A DNA stretch of 64,000 nt from DATBRC01 sp036560485 (GTDB lineage Bacteria; Pseudomonadota; Gammaproteobacteria; Burkholderiales; Burkholderiaceae_D). The notes beneath the pieces were generated by a model. That model was not told the DNA's origin. It was given only the letters and a program-made list of their open reading frames with translations, and searched no databases. Position numbers and translations under genes: made by a program. This document shows positions 50,525-59,895 of this stretch, in pieces (the stretch's first letter is position 1; the number at the start of each line of letters is the position of its first letter). The stretch spans positions 30,603 through 94,602 of the forward strand of contig DATBRC010000018.1 in NCBI GenBank assembly GCA_036560485.1. The letters are read 5' to 3'.

Positions 50525-51772
50525 TCACAAATAATTAAATAGCGACAGTCCTGTTATTTTAACAAAGGATTGCTGCGCAGCTGTCAATGTCGTTTGCTGT
50601 TGCGTGAGTTGCGAAACGGCTTTGGCATAATCCAGGTCTTGCAGTTGCGACAAAGTTTGCGAATATTGCAGGTCTTTGTCAGTACCATTGCTATCGAGAT
50701 CGTCGATCGTGTTCAAGCGGGAACCAACTGTAGCGCGTACCGTCAATATGTTATCCAGCGCATGGCCAATATTGTCGTTGGCAGCACTGAGCCCATTGGT
50801 CAATGCCGCCTGTGCAACCGATCCTACGGCTGGCGTATTTAATACACCAATCAAATTCTGAAGCGTCGTAAAGATGCTTTGATTGGTGCTGGGGGTAACG
50901 CTGAAATGGTCGCCTGCTGCAGGTGTGCCTGATACTGAAAACTGCAGGCCATCGAAGGCAATGGACTGACCACTGACGTAAGCTCCTGATACCGGCAAGG
51001 GCGCGACTTCCGTCGGATCCAGCGTCTTGTCGTACACGGCGAACGTCGTCGAGCCGGGCGCTCCGCTAAAAACGATATCGTAATTATGTCCCGTCAATTG
51101 AGCTGCATTGGTCACGGAACCAGATGAAATAACACCTGAACCTGCATTGACTGTGGTCGCACTGGCAGGGATAGCTGCCGTCGCGGCCGCGGTCAAGAAT
51201 ACGCCATTGCCTGTTTTATTGCGCTCGAATACAGCGTTACCGGAATCGCTGATCTCCAACTGCTGAGAAGGTCCGACTTGCAGCAAACGCGGTCCCTGAT
51301 CCCCGAGGTATGTTGCGCCGGTCGGCGATTGTGCAAATGGCTGCGAGGTTATCTGATAGCCTGCAAAAAGATAATTGCCTGTGCTGTCTCGGCTGTTCGC
51401 GAGACCCAGCAACGTATCGAGCTGCCCTTGCAATTGTGTCGCAAGCGATTTGCGCTGCGTGTCGTCAAGCGATCCATTGCCTGCATTGACGGTCAAGGTT
51501 TTTACGTCTTGCAGCAAACTTGTCACGCTCTGCAGTGAACTTTCTTCCTGAGACAATGAGTCTTTGGCATTTTGCCGGTTCACGCCAAACTGCGTGTTTG
51601 CCGACTGTGTTTGCGTAACTTCCAGTGCACGTGCGGCGGCAACCGGATCATCTGCAGGTGTCAACATGCGTCGGCCAGTGGCGATTTGCTCCTGCTGGCG
51701 AACCAGGCTGGCCTGCAAGTCACTTAATTTTGCGGAGCCGGCTTCAAAAATTGTGCTTGTACTGATGCGCAT
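50525..51772 (-). CDS. flgL: Hook-filament junction protein FlgL
   Basis: FlgL (HAP3) joins the hook to the filament. The 415-residue protein begins MRISTSTIFEAGSAKLSDLQ and ends with the helix LTQQQTTLTAAQQSFVKITGLSLFNYL, as required. It is longer than the enteric protein of about 317 residues because of a beta-rich middle that includes an SGTPAAGDHFSV module also found in FlgK. It follows flgK by 14 bp and is probably transcribed from the flgK sigma-28 promoter. Confidence 0.95.
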   Translation of the reverse strand: MRISTSTIFEAGSAKLSDLQASLVRQQEQIATGRRMLTPADDPVAAARALEVTQTQSANTQFGVNRQNAKDSLSQEESSLQSVTSLLQDVKTLTVNAGNGSLDDTQRKSLATQLQGQLDTLLGLANSRDSTGNYLFAGYQITSQPFAQSPTGATYLGDQGPRLLQVGPSQQLEISDSGNAVFERNKTGNGVFLTAAATAAIPASATTVNAGSGVISSGSVTNAAQLTGHNYDIVFSGAPGSTTFAVYDKTLDPTEVAPLPVSGAYVSGQSIAFDGLQFSVSGTPAAGDHFSVTPSTNQSIFTTLQNLIGVLNTPAVGSVAQAALTNGLSAANDNIGHALDNILTVRATVGSRLNTIDDLDSNGTDKDLQYSQTLSQLQDLDYAKAVSQLTQQQTTLTAAQQSFVKITGLSLFNYL

Positions 51773-51786
51773 GATAATGGTCCTTG

Positions 51787-54033
51787 TTAGCTGCCTAACG
51801 TCAGCAGCACGTCAAACATTTTGCTCGCCGTTTGCATTACTTTGCCGGAAGCTTGATAGGCCTGTTGGTACTTCATCAAGTTGGTCGCCTCTTCGTCGAG
51901 GTTCACGCCGGAAACTGCCTGTTCCGATTGAATCGCGCTGGTTACCAATGCACTGGCCGCAGTGCTGGTCACTTCCAGCTCCCTTGTTTTATTTCCGACA
52001 GTATTAACCATTTGTCCGTATGCGCTTTGGTAACTGCTTGTTCCGTTTACCATGGTATTCGCGGTCTGCAGAGCGCCAAGCAATAATGCATTGCGGTTAT
52101 CGCCGGTACCATTTGGATTGGGGCCAACGGTGAATTGATCATTATTGGCAGGCGTCCCACTGAGAGTGAAGCTGATGCCACTGTAACTGATTGTCGCGCC
52201 TGCAGTGTAAGGAACAGTCGCACCTGCCTGATACACCTGCGTTACACCATTGCTCGTCACCGTAACGGGTGCAGTCGCCGGGAAGCCGGACAACATGTTG
52301 GTAGCAGAGGTATAAGTCAGCGTGCTAGCCGGTGTGGATGCAAAACGGCTCAATGTATAGGTATCATTGTTGACCGGTGTGCCACTTAACACAAAACTGA
52401 CGCCGCCAAAACTGACCGTGGCACCAGCGGTATAGGTAACCGGTGACCCTGCAGCAAAGGTAGTAGTAACGCCGCCGCTTGTCACTGTAACCGGCATGGT
52501 CGCCGGAAAGCCCGTCAAATTATTAGGCGCACCAGTATGGTAGGTAAGCGTAACGGCAGGCGTTAATGTCGCCGCCGTATAACTCGCATCAGCCGCAACA
52601 CCGGTAATCTGGCCAGTCGACCCGGCATTGGCTCCAGTCGAAATGCTGATGGGTCCGGTAACGGCGCCCGGACTAATCAAGCCGGAGCCGGAATTGGTTG
52701 CAACAGTAGCAGTGCGGATCGGTGCAGCAACCGCAATCTTTGAAGTGTCGGTGATTGCAACGTTAAATCCGGTAGCGCCGGCAGCAGTCGGCTTGATGAG
52801 ATATGTGTCACCGGCGGCAGGCGAACCGGAAAGGCTCAGGTTAAATCCCTTTGCCGCCGTTGCAATCTGCGCTGCAGCCAGTGTCGTCGATGAAATGATT
52901 GTATTGTCGGAGAGTTGCGTAACGATATAGTTTGTACCATCGTATTTGACGCTATAGTCGCTGGTCGTCAGACCTGCCACATTACTGACCACTGCCGAAA
53001 AAACGCCGGTGCCGGTATTGATCGTGCTTGGCGTGACTGTCGGTGCGCCGACGTTAAAAAATGCGCCGCCCAACGCGCCATTTTGATCCTGCCCTAACTC
53101 ATGCTGTGCGTTGAATGTATCAGCCAATCCGATCGCGATGCGTCCGACTGCATTTTGTGCCGGGTCCAGCGACTGCGAGCGGAAATCGAACAGACCGCCG
53201 AGGGTGCCGCCGGATATGTTGTTTTCACCAAGCGGAATCGTCGTACCATTTTGTACGTAGCCAACTTCAAGACGGCTCAGATCGGTCGTGGATGGAGCAG
53301 CTACCAACGAAAAAGATTGGTTGTTGATTACCAAAGGCTGGCCATTGCCAATAAAAATATTGTAGGCATCGCCCTGTTTAACAACGGATACCTGCACTTG
53401 CTTGCTCAAGTCCGACAGCACTTGATCACGTTGATCGAGCAAGTCATTTGCAGGCTTCAGGTTATTGCCTAACTGAGCATCGGATATCGCCTGGTTAAGA
53501 TTTGCGATTTGTGTAGCGTAAGTATTAATTGATCCGATCGTCGTTGTGATCTGCTCATTAACGCCTTGACGGATATCGCTGAGCTGTCCATCCATGCTTT
53601 GAAATTTCGACGCCAACGTATTGGCCGCTGCAAGCATGGTTTGACGCGACGATGTGGAAGTTGGATCTGCAGCGACATTTTGAATAGTTGAAAAAAAATT
53701 CTGCAGTGTAGGAGACAATCCTGAAGTCGTATCAGCAAACATATTATTGATTTGCTGCATCTGCGTGTAATACGTGCCTAGCTGCCCTTGCGAAGTTTGT
53801 GCAGTGTTAACTTGCGCCGCCAAAAAATCATTGTACGCACGCTTGATCTCGGAAACAGTTGTGCCATTGCCGGCAAACGCAACACCGACGTTTTGCGCAA
53901 TTGGCGTGGACTGAACGACAAGCTGCCGGCTATAGCCAGGCGTTGCCGCATTGGCAATATTATGGCCCGTTGTAGCAAGGCCCAACTGAGCGGCATTGAG
54001 TCCTGTTTGACCGATGGTGAGAATACTAGTCAT
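51787..54033 (-). CDS. flgK: Hook-filament junction protein FlgK
   Basis: FlgK (HAP1) is the hook-proximal junction protein. The N-terminus (ILTIGQTGLNAAQLGLATTGHNIANAATPGYSRQ) and C-terminus (EATNLMKYQQAYQASGKVMQT) are diagnostic. At 748 residues it is well above the usual 550, owing to an insertion at residues 340-640 that includes two tandem modules of about 65 residues (496-561 and 572-636). A sigma-28 promoter precedes it and AGAAGAAG serves as ribosome site. It leads the flgKL unit. Confidence 0.96.
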   Translation of the reverse strand: MTSILTIGQTGLNAAQLGLATTGHNIANAATPGYSRQLVVQSTPIAQNVGVAFAGNGTTVSEIKRAYNDFLAAQVNTAQTSQGQLGTYYTQMQQINNMFADTTSGLSPTLQNFFSTIQNVAADPTSTSSRQTMLAAANTLASKFQSMDGQLSDIRQGVNEQITTTIGSINTYATQIANLNQAISDAQLGNNLKPANDLLDQRDQVLSDLSKQVQVSVVKQGDAYNIFIGNGQPLVINNQSFSLVAAPSTTDLSRLEVGYVQNGTTIPLGENNISGGTLGGLFDFRSQSLDPAQNAVGRIAIGLADTFNAQHELGQDQNGALGGAFFNVGAPTVTPSTINTGTGVFSAVVSNVAGLTTSDYSVKYDGTNYIVTQLSDNTIISSTTLAAAQIATAAKGFNLSLSGSPAAGDTYLIKPTAAGATGFNVAITDTSKIAVAAPIRTATVATNSGSGLISPGAVTGPISISTGANAGSTGQITGVAADASYTAATLTPAVTLTYHTGAPNNLTGFPATMPVTVTSGGVTTTFAAGSPVTYTAGATVSFGGVSFVLSGTPVNNDTYTLSRFASTPASTLTYTSATNMLSGFPATAPVTVTSNGVTQVYQAGATVPYTAGATISYSGISFTLSGTPANNDQFTVGPNPNGTGDNRNALLLGALQTANTMVNGTSSYQSAYGQMVNTVGNKTRELEVTSTAASALVTSAIQSEQAVSGVNLDEEATNLMKYQQAYQASGKVMQTASKMFDVLLTLGS
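52126..52548 (-). repeat. Two tandem modules in FlgK
   Basis: Residues 496-561 and 572-636 have the same pattern: LTY...(L)TGFPAT.PVTVTS.GVT..., YTAGAT(V/I)S(F/Y)..SF.LSGTP..ND.(Y/F)T. The unit is a beta module of about 65 residues. A related third version occurs at residues 340-415 and one in FlgL. Confidence 0.8.
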
Positions 54034-54061
54034 GATTTTCTTCTTCTAGTCGATATCTATA

Positions 54062-54088
54062 ATGTCGGCATAATGCAAATTAACTTTA
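54062..54088 (-). promoter_or_regulatory. FliA (sigma-28) promoter of flgK
   Basis: On the minus strand TAAAGTTA, 11 bases, then GCCGACAT: close to the consensus with exact spacing. It lies 29 bp from the flgK start. Its -35 end touches the palindromic element copy C. Confidence 0.85.
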
Positions 54089-54089
54089 G

Positions 54090-54188
54090 AGCGTCTAACA
54101 AAATGCAGCTGGCAGCGTTGCTTCTCCTTGCTGTACGTTCGTACTGTCTGCGTCGGCGCGCCTTGCCAGCCGCATTTTGTTAGGCGCT
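54090..54188 (-). mobile_element. MITE-like palindromic element, complete copy C
   Basis: The copy is inverted relative to copy B; its interior reads, on the minus strand, nearly identically (AAGGCGCGCCGACGCAGACA). The terminal repeats (54089-54113 with 54165-54189) match except at 2 of 25 positions. The flanks lack a clear target duplication. It sits exactly between the end of flgJ (8 bp) and the -35 of flgK. Confidence 0.8.
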
Positions 54189-54196
54189 CGTTACAA

Positions 54197-55066
54197 TCAA
54201 GCCGATAATGATTGAGTGATAATTTTGGTAAGCTTGGCCGCATAATGCGGATCGGTTGCGTAGCCTGCACGTTGTAAGCCCTGAGCAAAACTGCTTGCGT
54301 CACGTGAGTTTGCCAATACGCTTTCATAACGAGGATTGGTGCTCAGGAATTTAGCGTAATCACGAAAACTGTCGGCATACGAATCGTATGCGCGGAATTT
54401 TTCCATTTTTGTTTCAGGTACGCCATTCACATATTCTGTCGTTGCAGCCTCGACCACTTTGCCTTTCCAATCACTTGTTGCCTTGATGCCAAACAAGTTG
54501 TGGCTAGTCGTCCCATCGGCCGCTTTGATCTCACGTTTTCCCCAGCCGCTTTCAAGTGCCGCCTGACCCAACATGAATTTTGCAGGGATGCCTGTTTCAC
54601 GACTTGCTGCTTCTGCATGCGGTGCAAGCTGATCTTGAAATGCCTTGATGTTGGAGGGTTGCGAGGTGCCGGATTTGACGTTATCGATTGCCTGACTACC
54701 ATTCAGTAATGCATCTGCCTGGCCTTTGTTGATTGGCTGCGCTAATCCATCAATCGTGCCTACCTTGTTCGATAATTGACGCACCAGCATATCTGCCAAT
54801 CCAACGCCGCGATTGGCGAGACTTTGGCTGATCTGTTGATCCATCATCGACGTATACATTTTTGTCTGTTCACTATCGAACATGCCATCCTGCGGCGTTG
54901 CATCGCGCATGCTCTTCATGATCATGTTCATGAAAAGCGCTTCGAACTGTTTCGCAACACCCTTCAATGCTTCCGGTGAATTCTGCGTAGCAGCCAGACG
55001 CAAATCGCTGAGGCCCTTGACATCGGCAGCCAGCGATCCGGTAACGTTGTTGGTGGAATTAACCAT
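54197..55066 (-). CDS. flgJ: Peptidoglycan-digesting rod-cap protein FlgJ
   Basis: FlgJ caps the growing rod and cuts murein to let it through. The N-terminal cap domain (about 1-130) holds FEALFMNMIMKSMRDATPQDGMFDSEQ. The C-terminal domain is a glucosaminidase with ESGWGKREIKAADGTTSHNLFGIKA, including the catalytic Glu. Start 55066 lies 4 bases after the flgI stop. Length is 289 residues. The C-terminal muramidase part, absent in some bacteria, is present. Confidence 0.95.
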   Translation of the reverse strand: MVNSTNNVTGSLAADVKGLSDLRLAATQNSPEALKGVAKQFEALFMNMIMKSMRDATPQDGMFDSEQTKMYTSMMDQQISQSLANRGVGLADMLVRQLSNKVGTIDGLAQPINKGQADALLNGSQAIDNVKSGTSQPSNIKAFQDQLAPHAEAASRETGIPAKFMLGQAALESGWGKREIKAADGTTSHNLFGIKATSDWKGKVVEAATTEYVNGVPETKMEKFRAYDSYADSFRDYAKFLSTNPRYESVLANSRDASSFAQGLQRAGYATDPHYAAKLTKIITQSLSA

Positions 55067-55070
55067 GGGA

Positions 55071-56204
55071 TTAAATAATTTCCAGTTCAGCGCGCAGCGC
55101 ACCGGCGGCTTTCATTGCTTGCAGTATTGCCAGCAAATCCTGCGGCGTCGAACCGATTGCATTGAGCGCTTTCACGACATCGGACAATGACACTCCCTCC
55201 TTCAGCATGAGCACCTGTCCGGAATCTTTTTTGATATCGACTTGTGAATTTTGTACCGCAACCGTCTGCCCATTCGACAATGGGTTGGGCTGGCTCACCG
55301 TATTTTCCGTATTGATGACCACAGTCAGATTGCCGTGCGAGACTGCACAACTATCCAGTGTGACTGCCTGATTCATCACGACCGATCCGGTGCGTGCATT
55401 CAAAATGACTTTGGCAACCATCTGGGCCGGCGTCAGGGTAATGCTTTCCAACTCCCCTAAAAACATGACGCGCTCGCTGTTGCCGGTCGGCGCACGTACG
55501 CGGATGACTCGGCCGTCTTGCGCAGTCGCGGTGCCCTCACCAAAACGCTTGTTCACCGCATCCACAACTTTGCCGGCCGTAGAGAAATCGGTATCGTTCA
55601 ATTCAAGAAAAATGGCATCACCTTTGCCCAGCGTCGTAGCAACCGCACGCTCAACCGTCGCACCCGATGAAATGCGGCCGACGCTCAAATGATTGACAAC
55701 CGTTTTGCTGCCGGCCGATGCGGCGCCTACGCCACCGACCACCACATTGCCCTGTGCCATGCCGTAAATCTGTCCGTCGGCGCCTTTCAGAGGCGTCATC
55801 AGCAGCGTGCCGCCACGCAGGCTTTTCGCATTACCGATTGAGGAAACTGTCACATCCAGCGTTTGACCTGGTTGTGCAAAGGCCGGCAATGAGGCTGTCA
55901 CGATGACAGCAGCTACATTCTTGAGTTGCAATGAAGTGCCGACCGGTAAAGTCACGCCCAATTGCTGCAACATGCTCATCACGCTTTGTACGGTGAAAGG
56001 TGTTTGCGTCGTTTGATCGCCGTCGCCATCCAGGCCGACTACCAAGCCATAACCGATCAATTGGTTTTGCCGCACGCCTTGAACAGAGGCGAGGTCTTTC
56101 AATCGCTCAGCATAACCAGCGGTCGAACCCAATAAAAAAGTAGCGCTCAATATCGCAATCAAGAATTTCTTGATCATTGATAAGTGTTGGTTGGCGGTTT
56201 TCAT
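55071..56204 (-). CDS. flgI: Flagellar P-ring protein FlgI
   Basis: FlgI forms the periplasmic P-ring around the rod. The 377 residues begin with a signal peptide (about 10-32, ending in YAE) and then the family start: ERLKDLASVQGVRQNQLIGYGLVVGLDGDGDQT. The C-terminal end is DLLAILQAMKAAGALRAELEII. The start at 56204 has GGA 6 bases upstream; 56177 would also be in frame but lacks a ribosome site. It follows flgH by 21 bp. Confidence 0.96.
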   Translation of the reverse strand: MKTANQHLSMIKKFLIAILSATFLLGSTAGYAERLKDLASVQGVRQNQLIGYGLVVGLDGDGDQTTQTPFTVQSVMSMLQQLGVTLPVGTSLQLKNVAAVIVTASLPAFAQPGQTLDVTVSSIGNAKSLRGGTLLMTPLKGADGQIYGMAQGNVVVGGVGAASAGSKTVVNHLSVGRISSGATVERAVATTLGKGDAIFLELNDTDFSTAGKVVDAVNKRFGEGTATAQDGRVIRVRAPTGNSERVMFLGELESITLTPAQMVAKVILNARTGSVVMNQAVTLDSCAVSHGNLTVVINTENTVSQPNPLSNGQTVAVQNSQVDIKKDSGQVLMLKEGVSLSDVVKALNAIGSTPQDLLAILQAMKAAGALRAELEII

Positions 56205-56225
56205 ATGCGATCCAGTGGCTTCAGC

Positions 56226-56897
56226 CTAAAGAGGAATAAGACTGTAGAAAAAGCGGGACATTGACGACATCAATTCCGCTGCATCGATGCGACTGTTGGT
56301 GCGATACTCAACGCGCGCATCGGCCACTTGGGTCGATAGCACGGTGTTGCCTGTTGCGATCGTGTCGGGATTGACCACGCCGGAGAAGCGAATGAACTCG
56401 ACACCTTTATCGAATGACACTTGCTTTTCACCGCTGACCAGCAAATTGCCGTTTTCCATTACCTCGACCACGGTCACGCCAATCGTGCCGGAGAAATTAT
56501 TACTGGCGGAAGAAGCAGCTTTTGCATCATTGGAAACGTCTGATGCGCCGGTCGCACTCAGTTTCGACGTGATGCCTGGAACCAGTCCAAATACTGTTGG
56601 CGGCGTAACAGAAACTTTATTTGTCTTGCTGGCGGAATTGGCATCGGACTTGCCTGCGGTAGTCTTTTCCGTGATGGTGATCGTCAGCGTGTCGCCGACC
56701 ATGCGGGCGCGGCGATCTTCAAACATCGGGCGATATGCGGCCGTTTGAAAGATGGCGCCATTGCTGGCATTACTTGCTACAACTGGTTTTGGTTTTATGG
56801 TGAGAGGTGTTTGAACGATGGTATCGGGTGTGTATGCGCAACCGCCAAGGTTTGCGAGTGCGCCTGCAATTGCCATTGAATAAAATATTTTTTTCAT
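56226..56897 (-). CDS. flgH: Flagellar L-ring lipoprotein FlgH
   Basis: FlgH forms the outer-membrane L-ring. The lipobox LGGC puts the lipid-bearing cysteine at residue 20. The mature part includes LFEDRRARMVGDTLTI-type sequence (MFEDRRARMVGDTLTITI) and the end AELMSSMSRFFYSLIPL. Length of 223 residues is normal. It lies in the flgGHIJ run, 39 bp after flgG. Confidence 0.96.
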   Translation of the reverse strand: MKKIFYSMAIAGALANLGGCAYTPDTIVQTPLTIKPKPVVASNASNGAIFQTAAYRPMFEDRRARMVGDTLTITITEKTTAGKSDANSASKTNKVSVTPPTVFGLVPGITSKLSATGASDVSNDAKAASSASNNFSGTIGVTVVEVMENGNLLVSGEKQVSFDKGVEFIRFSGVVNPDTIATGNTVLSTQVADARVEYRTNSRIDAAELMSSMSRFFYSLIPL

Positions 56898-56936
56898 TTT
56901 GAACTCACCACTCAGTCACTCAAATCGACGCTGCGA

Positions 56937-57719
56937 TTAAAGTTGGGTCAAGCGCGCCAGCATTTGATCGGATGTCGAAATTGCCTTGCTGTTGATTTCG
57001 TATGCACGTTGGGTTTGGATCATATTGACCATTTCTTCCACCACGTTCACGTTCGAGGTTTCGACATAGCCTTGCACGACGGTACCTGCTCCATTGGTGC
57101 CTGGTGTATTGGTGCTTGGGCTGCCCGAAGCGCCCGTTTCCAGAAAGAGATTTTGGCCCCTGCTTTCCAAGCCGGCCGGGTTCACGAAAGTTGCCAGTTG
57201 CAGTGAGCCTACTTGCGTCGGTGTCGCTACGCCGGACTGCGTTACGGAGACAGTGCCGTCTTGTCCAATGGTGATGGACTGTGCATTGGCTGGAATCGTG
57301 ATCGCCGGTTGCACCACAAATCCGCTGGACGTCACCAGTTGCCCCTGATTGTCGACTTGAAACGAACCGTCGCGCGTATAGCCGGTCGTACCATCCGGCA
57401 TCAATACCTGGAAAAATCCTTCACCCTGAATCGCCACATCTTTGGAGTTGCTGGTTTGCTGCAAGTTGCCTTGCGTATGAATACGCTCGGTCGCGACCGG
57501 GCGCACGCCGGTACCGATCTGCAAGCCCGATGGCAACACCGATTGCTGCGATGTTTGCGCGCCAGGCTGACGCAAGGTTTGGTAAAGCAAATCTTCGAAT
57601 ACTGCACGTGAGCGCTTGAAACCGCTGGTGCTGACGTTGGCCAGGTTATTGGCAATGACATCCATCTGGGTCTGCTGCGAATCCAGACCGGTTTTTGAAA
57701 TCCATAGTGATCGAATCAT
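56937..57719 (-). CDS. flgG: Flagellar distal rod protein FlgG
   Basis: FlgG forms the distal rod. The 260-residue protein starts MIRSLWISKTGLDSQQTQMD, with NLANVSTSGFKRSRAVFEDLLYQ and the end VVEEMVNMIQTQRAYEINSKAI, all typical. The start at 57719 has GGAG 7 bases upstream; a TTG 12 bases earlier is rejected for the same reason. The size separates it from FlgF, just upstream. Confidence 0.96.
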   Translation of the reverse strand: MIRSLWISKTGLDSQQTQMDVIANNLANVSTSGFKRSRAVFEDLLYQTLRQPGAQTSQQSVLPSGLQIGTGVRPVATERIHTQGNLQQTSNSKDVAIQGEGFFQVLMPDGTTGYTRDGSFQVDNQGQLVTSSGFVVQPAITIPANAQSITIGQDGTVSVTQSGVATPTQVGSLQLATFVNPAGLESRGQNLFLETGASGSPSTNTPGTNGAGTVVQGYVETSNVNVVEEMVNMIQTQRAYEINSKAISTSDQMLARLTQL

Positions 57720-57804
57720 TTTTTTCTCCAATAACCTATTTTCAACTTGAGTGGTGAAGAGGTATTACCTGATTCACCTTGAATTCATTGTGCGCCTAAT
57801 CGGT

Positions 57805-58542
57805 CTAACCCAAAGCGAGGATCTCACTTGCTTTTGCAGCGTTACTCTCGGCATTCTTCAGTAGACTCATATTCATTTCAAATTCGCGTGCCAGGCTGAT
57901 CATGCTCACCATCGAATCGACGACATTGACATTACTGCCTTCCAGCGCACCGCCAATTGCTGTGACACCAGCATCAGGTTCGGCCGTATCGCCATTTTTA
58001 GTACGAAACAAACCATCGTCGCCACGCACCAATGTGTCTTCCGGTGGATTGACTAATTTGAGTTTGCCCAATATGTTTGATGTGGCCTTGCCGGTGGTAT
58101 CGATTGACGAAACGGTACCGTCCTTTGCAATCGTGACTGTTACATTCGGCGGAATGCTGATTGGGCCGCCTTCACCTTGAATATTCAAACCGGCCTGCGT
58201 CTGCAGAATGCCGTTTTCGCTCAGCTTCAAGCTGCCGTTGCGGGTATAAGCTTCAGACCCATCATCCAATTGCACCGTGAGCCACCCTTGGCCTTGCACA
58301 GCCACGTCAAGATTGCGTCCAGTCTCCTGTATCGGCCCGGTTGAAAAATCGGAACCGATTGTTGAATCCACCACAAATGCGCGCGTCGGCAATCCTTCGT
58401 TAATCACAGGCACCGCGCGAAATGAATTCAACTGTGCGCGGAAACCCGTGGTCCCCACATTCGCGAGATTGTTTGAAGTATTCGCCTGCTGCTCCATGAC
58501 ATGCTTTGCTCCAGTCATGGCGGTATAAATTAAGCGATCCAT
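57805..58542 (-). CDS. flgF: Flagellar proximal rod protein FlgF
   Basis: FlgF is part of the proximal rod. The 245-residue protein starts MDRLIYTAMTGAKHVMEQQANTSNNLANVGTTGFRAQ and ends with helices MVSMISLAREFEMNMSLLKNAESNAAKASEILAL, as in the family. It lies between flgE and flgG in the usual order. Confidence 0.95.
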   Translation of the reverse strand: MDRLIYTAMTGAKHVMEQQANTSNNLANVGTTGFRAQLNSFRAVPVINEGLPTRAFVVDSTIGSDFSTGPIQETGRNLDVAVQGQGWLTVQLDDGSEAYTRNGSLKLSENGILQTQAGLNIQGEGGPISIPPNVTVTIAKDGTVSSIDTTGKATSNILGKLKLVNPPEDTLVRGDDGLFRTKNGDTAEPDAGVTAIGGALEGSNVNVVDSMVSMISLAREFEMNMSLLKNAESNAAKASEILALG

Positions 58543-58613
58543 CTTTGCTCTCCTGTGATGAGCGTTCTACCCAAAGGATCCAAACGCGATCAACCACGCA
58601 TTAACGCAACTTA

Positions 58614-59855
58614 TTAACGTAAATTCACCAATGTCTGCAGCACCTGGTCCTGTGTCTTGATGGTCTGTGCATTCGCCTGATAATTGCGCTGTGCCGTAAT
58701 CATGTTGACCAACTCGGCAGTCAAGTCGACGTTGGAATCTTCCACAGCAGATGATTGCAACACGCCCAGACTACCGCTGGCTGGCGGCCCGACCAATGCA
58801 GCGCCGGAGGCGGCTGTCGCTGCCCACACGTTATTACCCAACGATTGCAGACCATTAGGATCGGTAAAATTGGCCAATACAACTTGCCCCAATGTTGCCG
58901 ATTTACCGTTTGTGTAGCTGCCGACGATCGTGCCGTCGGCAGCTACGTTAAAGCCTGAAAGATGGCCGGATGTAAAACCGTCTTGGACCAATGAATTCAC
59001 ACCAAAATTCGCACCGTATTGCGTCGTGCCGGTGTAATCCAGCGAAACGGCAAATGGGCTGGTCGCACCTGTACCAACGGTCAACGACAAGCTCAGCGGA
59101 TTGGTTGGGGCCACACTGCTGATTGCACCTGCGCCTGTAAATGTGACCGTGCCGACCGCTGCTTGCGTGGCTGGCGGAACAAACGCGGGCGTTGCATTGC
59201 CATCCAGCGACGCATAAACTTTCCAGGTACTGGCGGCAGTCTTTTGGAAGAATGTTTGCAGCACATGTGCATTACCCAACGTGTCATATACCGTCACTGA
59301 TGTTGCATTGTTATAGGTGGTCGGATCAGTCGCAACAAATGTCGAAGCAATAACAGGGCTGCGTGAATCGAGGTTCAAAATCTCGCCGATTTTTGTTGTC
59401 ACCTGCGGCGCAATATCGGCGGTGTTAATGTTGAGATCTGCAGGTGCGCCGGTAGAAAGAATGCCGGCAGAGTTTGCTACATAACCGGTCAATCGCGCGC
59501 CATTCGAATTGATGATGTAACCGCTCTTGTCGAGCTGAAACTGGCCATTACGCCCAAAGGTAATTGCGCCGTTATTATCCATTCGAAAAAAACCGCCGCC
59601 ATTGATCGCAATATCCAAAGGGTTATTCGACGCAGTGATGTTACCTTGCGTGAATTGCTGCGCGACTTGCGTCACTTGCGTACCGATACCCACTTGACTT
59701 GTGCCGGCACCAGTCAGTGAACTTGCATAGACGTCGGCAAATTGCGCTTCTGCTCCCTTGAATCCTACCGTGTCCGCGTTGGCCACATTATTACCAATCA
59801 CGTCCAGGCTCTTCGATGCTGCATTCAGTCCGCTCAATCCTTGTTGGAAGCCCAT
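58614..59855 (-). CDS. flgE: Flagellar hook protein FlgE
   Basis: FlgE is the hook subunit. It begins MGFQQGLSGLNAASKSLDVIGNNVANADTVGFKGA and ends AELVNMITAQRNYQANAQTIKTQDQVLQTLVNLR, both typical. The middle (about 150-330) is the variable surface domain. Length is 413 residues, near the enteric 403. It lies 40 bp after flgD. Confidence 0.96.
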   Translation of the reverse strand: MGFQQGLSGLNAASKSLDVIGNNVANADTVGFKGAEAQFADVYASSLTGAGTSQVGIGTQVTQVAQQFTQGNITASNNPLDIAINGGGFFRMDNNGAITFGRNGQFQLDKSGYIINSNGARLTGYVANSAGILSTGAPADLNINTADIAPQVTTKIGEILNLDSRSPVIASTFVATDPTTYNNATSVTVYDTLGNAHVLQTFFQKTAASTWKVYASLDGNATPAFVPPATQAAVGTVTFTGAGAISSVAPTNPLSLSLTVGTGATSPFAVSLDYTGTTQYGANFGVNSLVQDGFTSGHLSGFNVAADGTIVGSYTNGKSATLGQVVLANFTDPNGLQSLGNNVWAATAASGAALVGPPASGSLGVLQSSAVEDSNVDLTAELVNMITAQRNYQANAQTIKTQDQVLQTLVNLR

Positions 59856-59895
59856 TTTATTCTCCTGTTATCTATCCGTTTTGCAGCGAATTGTT

